64,000 nt of DNA from Ophiura sarsii (Eukaryota > Echinodermata > Ophiuroidea > Amphilepidida > Ophiuridae). A program made the position numbers and the translations under genes. The notes under the pieces are model-generated. The model did no database searches, had not been told where the DNA came from, and worked only from the letters and a program-made list of their open reading frames with translations. Shown here one piece after another: positions 22,501 to 34,330 of the stretch. Numbering within the stretch: the stretch's first letter is position 1; every line of letters begins with the position of its first letter. Location of the stretch: contig CM069446.1 in assembly GCA_035610835.1 (NCBI GenBank), positions 74,633,062 to 74,697,061 of the forward strand, written 5' to 3'.

Positions 22501-22720
22501 TGTCACACACATCTATTGGTAATGGTATTAAAAGTGAAATGTGCATACATGTATTACAGTTGGGATGAAACTACCGGCAAGGGAAATGGCTATTATAGTG
22601 ATAAACGCCTATGCCTATGCCTACTTTTATTGCTTTTCAAAATGATAGGTTATTGCCAGCAACCAAAGGCCAATAAAAAGTGTCAAGCATATTTACCACT
22701 TTAGCAATGAATAAATAATA

Positions 22721-23075
22721 TACACAGCTCAACAAAAATAAGTTCCCCTTTAGATTATGCCTGATATTTTTTTTAATGAGTTACTCCATCGAAACGATTT
22801 TTGGCACACATTAATGTACGTGTGCATAGCAACACTAGAACGGGGCTATAAGCTGCTTTTAAATGATATATTGAAGGATGATGGTTAAAACCATCATCCT
22901 TCAATATATCATTTAGCAACTTTTGAATTGAGGTATTCCTCCATTCAATGTGTGCTCATTCAAGCATTACAATACCTGCGTAGTTTTAGAAGGAGTAACT
23001 CATTTCGATGAAGTAACTCATTTAAAAAATGTTAGGCATAATCTAAAGGGGAACTCATTTTTGTTGAACTGTGTA
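22721..23075. mobile_element. MITE with a perfect 54-bp central palindrome
   Basis: Ends TACACAGCTCAACAAAAATA and TACACAGTTCAACAAAAATG pair, followed by further inverted matches (gttcccctttagattatgcc). The centre 22,861-22,914 is a perfect inverted repeat of 26 + 2 + 26 bases starting aaatgatatattgaaggatg. Confidence 0.85.
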
Positions 23076-23769
23076 TATAGAAGTGAACATATTTCACTCT
23101 AAAAGCCAGCTGTTAACTCTTTATCAAAAGAGTGGAATGTTACCACGAAAGTTAATTCTTTTCACTCTAGTCATATAGTCAAATCTCACCACCGCTTAAA
23201 AAGGTGTCCCTTCTTCCATTCTTAGTACCTTTTCCCCTTAATATACGAGGGTCATTCAATAAGTTCTACCTCCTCACTCATAACATCGTTAATATGAATG
23301 TCTATCTCATGACCTTTGTCATAATTATAGCTCTGAAACATAGCTACACATTGATAGTAAATGATAATTGATACCTGTTTCACTTTTGTTATGATGCGAT
23401 CAAAGCCAGAGAGAGATTTTGGACAACGGACGGACACGGACAATTACCCTAAAGATAAATACATGTTTTTTCGTTTTCTCTCCTTATTGTATGATTAGAT
23501 ATAACAGCCCGATATGAATACTGAAAATGGAAAACAATGGATGATTTCTGAATATGATACTGTATTATCATGTATCAATCAGATTGTAGGCAATATTAAC
23601 CTTTGTAGGCTTTCAAAAAGTATACTATCAACTCGAATGTATTGCTACGCCTTTAGCATACGGGAATACTGCTATTCGGTCAAATTGTCGTTGTTACAAG
23701 TCAAGCCACAATGATGCCTCGAATGTGAAATCTTAACATGATAGTAACTTTATGAGTTTTCCTTATATG

Positions 23770-24477
23770 AGTGTTTCTTCAGTAATGAGACCCCCTAGGG
23801 TCAATTTATGTACGTGGCCATAAAACTTGTTTTAAATTGATTTTCTAGTTCATATTTGGCCAGCACTATTGTTTAGTAGCAAAGAGATAGCGAGCAAAAT
23901 TTCAGAATCCTACCTTAATGTTTCATTTTTTTTGTACACAAACCCTATGGGAAATTGTGTGTCAATGTTACAACCGTTAATGTTCAACCGTTATGTGCGT
24001 CAAAAATATTCAAACGGCTGAATATTTAAAAGTTGACCATGTATAAGGTTTGGGCTTATTTCCTTAGTTGAAAGACATCAATTACTTGAAACAAAAACAA
24101 TTCAGGAACTTTTGTTTCACACCAGAGGCTTGAAATCGTCCGAATTAGAGTGGTTTCTAACGGTTGTAACATTGACGCACTGTTACAACCGTTATCAAAA
24201 AAAAAATCAGAAAATGTCATGGAACTCAAAGACCTGACAACATTTCAAATTCAATTTACAATATTCAGGTAGCCTCAATGTGATGAATTGCATAAATAAA
24301 GGAAAGCCCACTTTGCGATTAATATGTGCTTCAGGAGGTCATCAACTAGGTCATTTTTAATGTTTGACGCACAAATGTCTGTGCGCCAAATATGAACTAG
24401 AAAATCAATTTAAAACAAGTTTTATGGCCACATAAATAAATTGACCCTAGGGGGGTCTCATTACTGAAGAAACACCC
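23770..24477. mobile_element. MITE with ~100-bp inverted repeats and ATATG duplication
   Basis: The arms share tgtttcttcagtaatgagac, ctagggtcaattta and ttaaattgattttctagttc in inverse order. ATATG flanks both ends (23,765-23,769 and 24,478-24,482). Inner arms also pair (gttacaaccgtta). No coding capacity. Confidence 0.82.
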
Positions 24478-24601
24478 ATATGCAACCTCTAGAATAGTCA
24501 ATCAGGTACTTAGTGATAGAATATTATCTCTTCGATAGACTTGAAATCCCTCCATTTAGTCCAGTAAAATGAAGATCTCTTAGTTCATATGAAAAGCAAA
24601 T

Positions 24602-25165
24602 ACCGTAGATACTCACCATATAGCACCTTTTTATCTCTGATATACAGGGCGCCATCTCGCGATCAAAACGGCTTTTAAAAACTTATTCTTAAAGGCACTT
24701 CCGAATCTCAAATGTTTGCCCCGGGCAAAAGTCATATGACTCGCTACATACCCGAGTTCCGCGTACACGTATCATATAAACTCCATGATGCAATGCCGAA
24801 GAGTGGCTACAAACATCAAATGTGAACGAAATCCGTGTCTAGAAATGTTTCTAACAGTCATTCTATTTATGTCAATGAAACCAGAGTTACAATCTGAAGC
24901 AGCATCGAATCAATTTTCAATCAAAAAAACATACAAAACTATAAATTAAAGCATTATTAACTTCCAATTTATGGGATAGTAATAGTGTTCACAAACGATA
25001 TTTGAATCTATTTATGTTGTATCACCAGTACAGTGCGCCGTTGGCTCAATCGGAAGAGCGTTCGGTTAATGATCGAAAGGCCGGGGGTTCGAATCCCACC
25101 GAGAATGTTTTTTTTTGTTTTCGATAGTATCATATTATATTTAGTCATTTTATATGTTGAGTTTG
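24602..25165. repeat. Left arm of a ~560-bp inverted repeat carrying a tRNA-like sequence
   Basis: Its outer ~190 bp are almost identical to the reverse complement of 29,090-29,282 (start taccgtagatactcaccata). The rest is about 80 percent similar by eye down to the tRNA-like sequence and its T-run. Together with 28,700-29,282 it frames a 4.7-kb unit. Confidence 0.85.
25035..25107 (+). tRNA. tRNA-Ile-like sequence (anticodon AAT), probably not functional
   Basis: Seventy-three bases with canonical spacing: D stem GCTC/GAGC, anticodon stem TTCGG/TCGAA with loop TTAATGA, T stem GGGGG/CCCAC around TTCGAAT. A T9 run follows, a good Pol III terminator. The acceptor strands (GCGCCGT and CGAGAAT) do not pair, so it is more likely a tRNA-derived part of the repeat than a working tRNA. 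Confidence 0.5.
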
Positions 25166-25360
25166 TTTATCGTTCCCCATAAAATGTGTGAATCCACGGA
25201 CAAGATACTCTTAATTTGATTTGGAATGATTGCCTAAATTCAATCATTTGAATGCAGTTCTACTTTTACTTGTTAACGGTCAGCATTGCGTAAATTGAAT
25301 TATTGAGACCCTAGCCCCATTGTTACACAAATAATCTGGGAAGGCCAATTGTGCCATTAT

Positions 25361-26027
25361 CAGTCAGCTGTAGAACGGAGCCCCGTTTCAATTGAGGGCG
25401 CTCTATTTAGTGACGCACTGCCGTCATTTTTTACACGGCGATTCATAAAGTGACGGAAGTCCGTCGCCCGCCGGAATACGAACAAAAAACACTTTTCAAT
25501 AGAGGGCGGGCTTGTGAACGGGACAGCGTTTCCAAGGGAACGGCCTCACGTCACAGTAATTTTCAAAATTCATAAAAGGCCGATTTTGCTGATTTTGAAC
25601 AACGAAATAACTCTCTTATCACAGAGATAACCGTTACAAAGGCATCACTTCTGAATACTATTGGGCTTATATTTAATGTAAAAATTATCACATTTACCCT
25701 AAAAATTCTTAAAATTGGTGTAATCTCGTCTAGAAAATGGTGGTCTCATCGCAGCAAACCGGTCAATAAATACATAATTTTAGCTTGTGTCGTGTGATGT
25801 TGGGGTCAAAGATTAAATTAAATCATCGAACTGGATATCGCAAGGACTTCTGGTACCTTATGCTGCCCTCAACTCGATGGATAGTTACTTTTTATGCTGA
25901 TAATTGGAGGTAAAAGGCGAAAATTCAATAATTGCTCAAATTGACGGGTGTGCGTTACTTGGGTTACGTACACCCGTCGTTTTAGAGCGCCCTCAATTGA
26001 AACGGGGTGCCGTTCTACAGCTGACTG
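25361..26027. mobile_element. MITE with CAGTCAGCTGTAGAACGG ends
   Basis: Both termini read CAGTCAGCTGTAGAACGG in inverse orientation, and CCCGTTTCAATTGAGGGCGC pairs just inside. A related partial copy lies at 8,826-9,190. Confidence 0.82.
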
Positions 26028-26029
26028 AT

Positions 26030-28690
26030 TATGAAAAGAGTCAATCGTTTCGTCATTGAATAGATATTCTGATACAGTCAATAGTTAGGTCACCCAAGCC
26101 CTATATAAAAGCAATGAAGATTTAATTCCGTGGTATGAAGCTATGAAGTTTCCGTGGTCTTCGCTATCTCCAAGCAGATAGAGCAATACGTACACGGAAT
26201 TTTTTGTAGACGAGGGTTCATTTTATGATTTGGTGAGGTTTAGAATGAGTTAGGATTCCTGTAATTTCGAAGACCACAGATTTTCAAAACGTGAATTTTC
26301 CAACATTTTACGACATAAAGTTGGTCACAAAACATGTTTAATACTATACATTTTACCGATCTGCAGATGTTATTGACCCTCCTCTAAAATTCTACCTGAT
26401 TTTTAGCACGTTTCTCAGTTTTTGAGATGCCCAAATAGACCATTGTCCGAAGCTATATCTAGCAAATATTGCAGTCACTGATACTCCATTGTTTTCTTGC
26501 GTATAACAAAATATGACATGCAGCGTGACCTCCCTACTGACTGGATATGCCATGTTTAGGCCTACATGATTGTACGGTCATGTGCATGTACCAACATATT
26601 ATCTGTTTGTCATGTTTGTAGCTTCGTTGAAATAGACCGGGCGTGGAATCATTTTGTATCTAAATTTATTTGTGTGGTTCGCGGGTTTCGCGGTTGCAAG
26701 GCGAATCAATATCCAAAGCACCAGCACAGTTGTGTTGGATTCCAACACAAATGAGAACGAAATCTGGTAAGCGTTTCATCAGCTTAGACAATAATGTTTT
26801 GACATTGAAAATCAATGATCCTCAGTTATACTATATGAAAGAAAGGCACATTACAGTATTGTTCTATGGTACTAATCCGCCCCCAACGTATGACATATGA
26901 TACCATAGGGCATTTAATTTTTTTTGTCATGTTTGGTGTTTTAATTTAATATTTGTGAATTGTTGGGTAATTTATTGAAGTTGAATTATTTATGGTTATC
27001 ATTATCAATTAGGGGAAGTTTGTATTTCCAAATTTAGTTGAGTTTGAAGACAATGACAAAAACTAATGTTTGAAGTAAAATAATTTGGATTTGAGCATAC
27101 AACCATGTTCTTGTTGTGGATGTTTGTTTAAGTTCGAATTTGAATATGAGCGGTTCTGTATTTTCAAAGTGTTTTAGGCTTTTATATCAAACAACTTTCT
27201 CTACAATATGATAAAAAATAAAGAAAACTGTACGAGAAGAAAATGTGTGACTTTAAACAAAAAAATATTCCCCATGAGAGCCCCCAGAGCCTTGGAAACG
27301 CCAGAAAACCGATAGCTCCTAGGGGCACCCCGGGGCCCTGGCCCTAAGCGGACCCTGGACCCCACGCCGATGTCATCCCCCACATTTCAAAAGGGAATTG
27401 ACGCCCTTGTATACAGGGTGTCCCAGAGTGATCTATACGAGGTAGTACGATTTTTTCGGTATGAACTTTATTGATTATCCCAACCATTCCAAAATTTACA
27501 TGTATTGCGAAATGAAAGGAAGGCGCGAGGAAGGGGAGGAGAAACGGTACTAAGGGACGAACATTGAACAATTATCTGAAAAATCAGAATCATCGGTTAA
27601 ATGTAATTATAATTATGATAAAAAAAATATGAAAATATATTCACCAGACGCGGCCGTCTTCGTGCGTTATGCGTAATCTATACAGAAGTAGTACAATTTT
27701 GTTCGGTTTGAACTTTATTGATTATTGTCCCAACTACTAGAATCAGTCACGTATAGGAGGAGGCTAGGATGATAAATAAACATGAAGAACGTGTAAACGG
27801 TGGATCAAGGAAGTGAAATGGATTAAAAAGAGAGCAATGTGATGATGGCGAGTAGGAATTTCTACTATCCATATACCATTATCAAATCTACAAATGATTG
27901 GCAACAGAACACTAACACTGGGTCCCGTTTCATAAAAGGAATCAAAAGTCTGTCTGACTGGCCAAGTCATGATATGAAACTTAAAAATGGTGAGTATTAC
28001 AATACTTATTCGCCTCAAACACGGGATACGATTCCCAAAAATAGATAAGTAGTCAATCATGAACGAAGTACAATAGTTTTGACCACATTGTTGAACATTG
28101 ACTGACTTGATCATACTTGTAAGATCAGATAAATAAAGCGGATCTGGACAATCCACCATATGCTATTTTACAACCAAATGGTATATTAAACCAATATTGA
28201 TAACATCCATTATGTTACAATTTTTGTTGGAATCTAATTTCCAATTGTTGCTTTGAATGTCCGTCAAATTTATATTTAATTTCCCCCTCAAAGTCTTAAA
28301 TCTTGCAAATGTAATTGATATTCGCCTAAGCAACCGCAAAAGCAACGTACCGCACAATTCAATTAATATAAAAAATTATTCCACGTCTCAAACGAACAAA
28401 CAGATCAGATGGGAAATAAGAATCGATTCAACGATGATTGGCTTCTTTCAATAACAATTGGCCTTACAGAGTATTGCGTGAATAACCATGGTGTGACAAT
28501 GGGCGAGGTATTGCAATAATTCATTAAACGCAACGCTAAGCCTGTATTAGACCTACATGCACATGTACATGCACCCGTATGAAGTACTATAATACATTAG
28601 TACATTCAAATTAAAACCTCATTGAATCTGTAAGAAAATCATTCTATTAAATAAAATGAAAAGTATCTGGGATCAAAATAATATTATGAT
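26030..28690. other. Interior of the 4.7-kb inverted-arm unit, unassigned
   Basis: No protein family was recognised in either strand. The longest frame (27,764-28,159, minus, 131 codons) has no domain-like features. Two direct copies of a ~50-bp block lie at 27,431 and 27,676. If the inverted arms mark a transposon, its gene should lie here; none is visible. Confidence 0.4.
27431..27734 (+). repeat. Two direct copies of a ~50-bp block
   Basis: The block atctatac...gtagtac...gaactttattgattat occurs at 27,431-27,484 and 27,676-27,734. The first is preceded by acagggtgtcccagagtg, a word typical of mariner-type ends. Confidence 0.6.
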
Positions 28691-28699
28691 TGAACGATG

Positions 28700-29282
28700 T
28701 TAAAATAATCTCTACATTTACTAAATATAATAATAACGGGAAAAACAAAACATTCTCTGTGGGATTCGAACCCACGGTCTTCAGATTATAAGTCTGAAGA
28801 TCTACCGACTGCGCTAACGGAGCACTGGATGATAATGATAGGACAGACATAAATTCAAATGACAGTTGAACACTATCCTATAAATAGGAAGTTAAAATGC
28901 TTTATATTTCTATTTTTGTATGTATTTAACATGGGTTCTCGCCCAAAAAGTGATTTAATGTTGTTTCAGATTATAACTGTGGTTTCATTCAAATGAATAG
29001 AATGACTTTTCGAAACATTTCTCGACATGAATTTTGTTCGTACATTTTGCTGTTTGTAGCCAATCTTTCGGTACGCGAGCTATCAACATTGCATCATGGG
29101 GTTTATATGATACGTGTACGCAGAACTCGGGTATGTAGCGAGTCATATGACTTTTGCCCGGGGCAAACATTTGAGATTCGGAAGTGCCTTTAAGAATAAG
29201 TTTTTAAAAGCCGTTTTGATCGCGAGATGGCGCCCTGTATATCAGAGATAAAAAGGTGCTATATGGTGAGTATCTACGGTAT
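28700..29282. repeat. Right arm of the ~560-bp inverted repeat
   Basis: Reverse complement of 24,602-25,165 with near identity over its outer 190 bp. It ends ...tgagtatctacggta at 29,282 and carries the second tRNA-like sequence at its inner end. Confidence 0.85.
28751..28823 (-). tRNA. tRNA-Ile-like sequence (anticodon TAT), probably not functional
   Basis: Seventy-three bases on the minus strand: anticodon stem TCAGA/TCTGA with loop CTTATAA, perfect T stem GTGGG/CCCAC around TTCGAAT, then TTTTG. The D stem (GCGC/GATC) and acceptor (GCTCCGT/AGAGAAT) do not pair properly. The 5' and 3' portions resemble the left-arm copy while the anticodon arm differs. Confidence 0.5.
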
Positions 29283-30825
29283 GACTTTTGCAGCGGTTCT
29301 CATATAGGGTAGGGTTTAGATTAATAGATGTCCTGGTCTAGTTCTGGCTAACTAGAGGGTATTTCCCCCAAGAAATCAGTCACTTTTATTGTTTATATTC
29401 TGTTCAAGAGACATTTGTAATTTAGAACGGTTTTAATTGACCAATAGGTACATTTTGTCTCTTAGAATTGGCCAAATGAATAGCACTAATGGTACATTTG
29501 GCTGTTTTATTATCCGTTTCCGTTGCACTAAATGGATGTCTGGTTTTTACTGCATCTTCAGAAAAATACAACCAGTACTCATATCAATTTACTATGAATG
29601 GTTAGAGGTTAGAGGTAGAACTTATTGAATGACCCTCGTATGTTTTAAAATGGCTACAAATGTGAGGAAAAAGCACACTGTCGTTCATTTCAAGTTAAAT
29701 AAAGGCAAAACTGCAAATCTTAAAATATAGTGAGGGATGAAGGCTAGAGAAAAAAGATAATTGCTCGACCTGAATTTTAAAATTAACAATCGCTTAAAAT
29801 GTGCCAATCGTTACCACAACTTACCAGACTTGTTACTTCAATGATTTAAATGTTATAAAATGGTCGAAAATCAGGAAAAATATCAGCACATTTTATTTCC
29901 TTTTGAAGTTATATAACAATCGCACAACTTGCATGACGGCAACATTCTTACGAAAAAATAAAATCAACCGGAAAAGTGTACTTTAGGTCCCAGATACTAG
30001 AATGTATACCAGTATCGTCCAACACTGGTACATCCAGTATCGTTTGCTACTGGTACAAAGTCAGTGTTCCAGTATCGCTCAATACTGTATATGGCACATA
30101 TAAGATGTTTCAGTATTGCCCGATACTGGAACAAAATTATGTACCAGTATCGACCGATACTGGGGCATTTCGATGTTCCAGTATCGGTCGGTCTGGTAGT
30201 AGCCTACTCTCTAAATGTAAAAGAGTGAACTCTGAATTCGGAGTGAATCTGTTTCAGCTCTCTTTGAGCTGGAATTCACTCTTATAGAGCCAAACTATTC
30301 ACTCGTTCATCTTTAAATTTCACATCTCTGAAAAACATTTGACCTAATTTGACCAATCGTGATGATTTAAATTTTGCAACTCGCAAACACGATGACATGC
30401 GTTATTTCGGTTACAATTCAGGCTATTTCTTCAAGATTTTGGATTATACAATGTTTTGACTTTAATTCTAGTTTGAAATATAAACAGCTGGTATGTTAGT
30501 TGAAATCATAGCAGAGTATCATTTCACCAGAATATGTTGTCTTAAAATCATCACTCGAATCGTGAAGAATGCAGTCAGAGTGTCGTGAATAATTCTTCAG
30601 CACACGCAGTTACGTCAAGTCAGTATAGCGCGTTGAAGTGGTTAATTATAATGTTATGCATGGGTGTTTCGCAAAATAAAGACCCGGAATTGATCGTCGG
30701 CTGCATTTTAGTCTACCACTGAAATTCGGCAGTTTCCCCTGTATGAGTATTCACGAAATTACCGTAGGTACCTGATTTATATTGGGTCCAATCGGACCTG
30801 GGATATGATTATCAGGTCTACTACT

Positions 30826-31095
30826 CTCTCTAAGTGTAAAAGAGTGAAAAACCACTAAAAAGAGTGAATTTTTCACTCCTCTTTGAGCTATAGGAGGGAC
30901 AGCTCTTTTCGAGTGAAAGTCACTCTTTCAAAAGAGTGAGTAGTCCCGCTCTTTTTGAGGAGTGAAATACTTCGAATATCACTACTTCTGAAGAGCTACT
31001 TTCACTCTAAGAGGAGCTGTCCCTCCTAGGGCTCCAAGAGGAGTGAGGAATTCACTCTTTTTGAGTGGGTTTTCACTCCTTTACATTAAGAGAGT
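30826..31095. mobile_element. TACTCTC-type foldback element
   Basis: Termini tactctctctaagtgtaaaa and its inverse (ttttcactcctttacattaa) pair. The inside is a mosaic of GAGTGAA/TTCACTC words, including aggagggacagctc and its inverse. A partial relative lies at 30,202-30,305. Confidence 0.78.
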
Positions 31096-31277
31096 ATGTG
31101 TACCAGTATCGCCCGATACTGGAACATTAAATCGTTCCAGTATTGTTCATCAAAATACATCAATAGAAAAAAACCACATAATTTAGGTCTCAGATTCTGG
31201 ACTGAACTAGTTTCGTCCGATACTGGAACAAAGTCAGTGTTCCAGTATCGGACGAAACTGGCACATATAAAATGTTC

Positions 31278-31526
31278 CACACTGTAAATCTAGCTAAATC
31301 GCTTGTGTAAGAAAATTACACAACACTGTTATGAAACTAGCAACTATTGCTTAAAAAATCACACAAATGTGTACATTTTCACACAACTTCCCGTAAACTT
31401 TCACAAGGTTGTGGTGCAACATTTTACACAAGTTGTTTACTTTTTTTTTAAACAACCGGTTGCTAGGTTAATTTTAAACAGTGTGGTTGTGTAACGTCTT
31501 TTTTACACAGCCGGATTAACAGTGCA
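31278..31526. mobile_element. MITE inserted in the palindrome array
   Basis: Ends CACTGTAAATCTAGCT and CACTGTTAATCCGGCT are inverted, followed by GTGTAA...ACACAAC words on both sides. The palindrome unit is broken at the insertion (gttcca / gtgatactggaacac). Confidence 0.65.
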
Positions 31527-31832
31527 GTAACGGTGATACTGGAACACAATTTTATACCAGTATCGTTCAATACTCGGACAAATTACTACCGGTCGATTAT
31601 CGGACAAAAACTTTCCAGTGTCGAGCGATACTGGATACAACAAACATACCAGTATCGGGACCAGTATCGGTCGATACTGGATCACATTTTGGGTGTTACA
31701 GTAAAATCGTGCCAGTATTGACCGATACTGGCAATTGTAGTATTGAACGATACTGGTAAACCAGTATCCGGGACTTATATTATACACCTTTTCCAATCCT
31801 ATACCTGTATACTAATATCAGTTAATACGTAA

Positions 31833-32156
31833 TACACCTATCAGTTGTAAGACGCACTATACGACCCCCGGGAGAGGTGCGTCGTGGGTGCGTCGTTTAC
31901 CAATTATTCTTGACGGAGGGTACGTCAGTGGCAGCCTTTGGTCCGTCAAAAAAATGACGGAGGGTGCGTAAAGGTCCGTCACTTTACATGGGTGCGAATG
32001 GGCTGATAGTTGACTGAGGGTGCGTATTTGGATGGCAATGGTCTGTCGTTTTTTTGACACAGGCTGCGTCATGGTACATGAGAAGTTGACGCACCTCGGT
32101 AAAGTGACGCACCACTCCCGGGGGTCGTATAGTGCGTCTTACAACTGATAGGTGTA
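31833..32156. mobile_element. MITE with ACACCTATCAGTTGTAAGAC ends
   Basis: Forty or more bases pair at the two ends (gacgcactatacgacccccg in inverse on the right). TA sits at both borders. The interior has repeated GGTGCGTC/GACGGAGGGTGCG words. The paralogous empty site is at 22,285-22,500. Confidence 0.85.
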
Positions 32157-32637
32157 TAATGCTTCTACTTACGTTATTCTAAAATGCTCAAGCATGAAGA
32201 TCAAAATGGATACCTTCCACGCCGAGTGGTAATCCATGCGGGTGTATGTAAGCCTACATTTAAGTTTGAAGTCCTCGTTTGAACTCTACCAGAAAAAAAG
32301 TACAATGTAATTAAAGCAATTAGTCGTCTGGGACTTTTTGACGTTCATTCATCAAAACAATTATATATCACCGAGGTCACTGTTATCATCGGTATTAGGT
32401 GAAATTTACATAATTTTATCTCATTTGGAAAAACGCAATCAGTAAAAATCTGTTTCATTAAAAAAAAACCCGGTATTGTCGGCGATCGAACCTTTGTTTG
32501 ATTCAGATTTCTAAATGTTCTTGAATCTTAATCTATGAAATATTGTATAAGATGTGTTATCCTGTATAAAAATGACAATATCGACTTATCAAAATTGTTT
32601 AAAACAGTATTAAGGAAGTTGACACAAAATTATAATA

Positions 32638-33176
32638 CACCCAACAAAATATGTAAGTTCCCCCTAGCATATACTAGAATATTTTCAAAAATATTTGATG
32701 GATTTAAATATTTTTCAGCTATATAGAAAGATGCACTTAATTTTATACAGAACAAAAGTGGCACTAAATCTCACTGGCTATGGCTGGTTTTGTCCATAAA
32801 TTAACAGACATTTTCTTGGTGGATTTTCGTGCACAGACATGGGAATCTACCAAACAATTATGTGTGACATCATTTCAAGAAAATCAATAAGCAGATCATA
32901 ATCTTGTGCACCAAGACACGGTAGCAATTTTGTCTAAAATGTTTGTTAATTTTATGGACAAAACCAGCCATAGCCAGTGAGATTTGGTGCCACTTTTTTT
33001 TTCTGTATAAAAATTGATAAATGGCACAAATTCATATCGTTGCATTATCTCAAGGCCAACAAATTTGGTATCAAAATATGCCTAACAATTGGGTGCATCT
33101 CAATATTTAAATCCATCAAAAAGTTTTTGAAATATTCTAGTTTATGCTAGGGTGAACTTATCTATTTTGTTGGGTG
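32638..33176. mobile_element. TA-flanked MITE carrying a nested MITE
   Basis: Ends CACCCAACAAAATA inverted with TA outside (32,636-32,637; 33,177-33,178). Inner words such as ctagcatatactagaatatt pair with their inverse near 33,140. It contains the element at 32,740-33,013. Confidence 0.82.
32740..33013. mobile_element. MITE nested within 32,638-33,176
   Basis: Long inverted arms: aattttatacag, then aaagtggcac, then ctcactggctatggctggtt and attaaca pair with the right side. The arms are about 70 bp each. Confidence 0.82.
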
Positions 33177-33179
33177 TAT

Positions 33180-34240
33180 ATTGTCTATATCAGTGCACCC
33201 TGCAACGGTTACCAAAACAGTCGAGAGTAATTGTTAAAAAGGTGTAAACATTCGCCATTGACTTTCGTGGGAAACTTGCAGTGAAATTAATGACTCGTAA
33301 CAAATCGGCGGTTACGCACCAGACGACCCAAATGCTCTATAGCTGCCCTTAGTAAGGTTGATTTCCCCCATAGACAAACTGTATAACACCGTGGTACTAT
33401 TTAACACATGGCAGCTTCTAAAGAAATTACTTGCAAAGTGTTAGCGCACAAATACCATATCTGTATAGCTGCCCCGAGATAGATTTAGTAACTACTGAAT
33501 GCTCGGCATATAGACTGTCCTAGAAACCTAGCATGGCAGCTATTGAATATTTCTGTACTTCTCAATCCACGACATAATCGTTACGACGAATAGCTGCTGA
33601 GTACAAAATACTTAACTCAACAATTAAGTCGGAATGAAACAGCAATATTGTATTATTAGTGTTTGTTGTCATTCATAAATATTTGACAAAACTGCAATAT
33701 GGCTTCGGTGGATTGGTATGAATTCGAGAATTAATTATTGTAACGATAATGGGTTTCTGGAAAATAACTACCAAACAATGACGGAGAATGGGATCGAGTT
33801 GACGAGAGCTAGTTATCATGATATCAAACGTCAATAGTGCTAATCGACATGGAACTACTTGTATACATCCGCGGACGAATGACATTAACATGGCGATTTA
33901 CAAACTAGAACAACTTATAAACTATAAATGTACACATTGTACAGGTGTATGCGAAAGGTCAGATGTCATCGCTAGGACAAAAGCTACTCATTAATTCGGC
34001 ATTCTAGTTCACCTTGGACGACGATTGAAGAAGATTAAAAGGACAGTTGTTACGGACAGTAATGTTGAGGTACTTTGTGATATGATATCCATTCTGAACT
34101 ATAACTGCATGATTAACCTACTTCTCGGTTACTTTTCAGATGTAAAACAATACTCTTAAAACCAAGATTTGATGTCTGTAAAGAAATGGTAAGCATTTAA
34201 TTGAAGAGGCTGTCAAAAATGACTATGACAACATAAGCTA
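33180..34240. other. Upstream region of the first Ig receptor gene
   Basis: No repeat ends or exons recognised. A TATA-like tataaactataaatg lies near 33,917, some 400 bp before the start codon of the receptor at 34,331. It is a candidate promoter only by position. A 63-codon out-of-frame upstream ORF begins at 34,243 and overlaps the receptor start. Confidence 0.35.
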
Positions 34241-34330
34241 ACATGACGAGGAGAGAGCTCGTTTATACCAGAATTGTAATAAAACCGGAAGAGTTGCAAT
34301 CAGGAAATCATAACCGCGAAGGTTTGCAAG

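Larger units (their letters stand above)
23246..29638. mobile_element. 6.4-kb segment bounded by mariner-like inverted ends
   Basis: CGAGGGTCATTCAATAAGTT followed by CTACCTC is identical for 27 bp at 23,246 and, inverted, at 29,638. TA lies directly outside both (23,244-23,245; 29,639-29,640). The end sequence and TA target are typical of mariner elements. At 6.4 kb it is far larger than a normal mariner (about 1.3 kb), and no DDD transposase was recognised inside. It may be one large composite unit, or two mariner relics that happen to flank other elements. Confidence 0.55.
29966..31795. mobile_element. Cluster of palindrome-array elements (CCAGTATCG/CGATACTGG), interrupted
   Basis: The left end GGAAAAGTGTACTTTAGGTC (from about 29,956) matches the end of the intact element at 41,138-41,537. 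The right end is a degenerate inverse (gggacttatattatacacct). The body consists of repeated palindromes CCAGTATCGNCCGATACTGG, perfect or decayed, spaced irregularly by some 20-40 non-repeated bases. It is split by 30,200-31,095 and by 31,278-31,526. A second internal start (ttaggtctcagattctggac, 31,180) suggests two tandem copies. No coding capacity. Confidence 0.8.

Noticed and set aside
27764..28159. 131-codon minus-strand reading frame inside the 4.7-kb unit
   Set aside because: No domain, no repeated conserved spacing, unusual composition and no supporting splice or start context. A 131-codon frame is expected by chance in AT-rich DNA of this length.
25035..28823. Two functional tRNA-Ile genes
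   Set aside because: Anticodon and T arms are good, but acceptor strands do not pair in either and the D stem is broken in the right copy. Kept as tRNA-like parts of a repeat.
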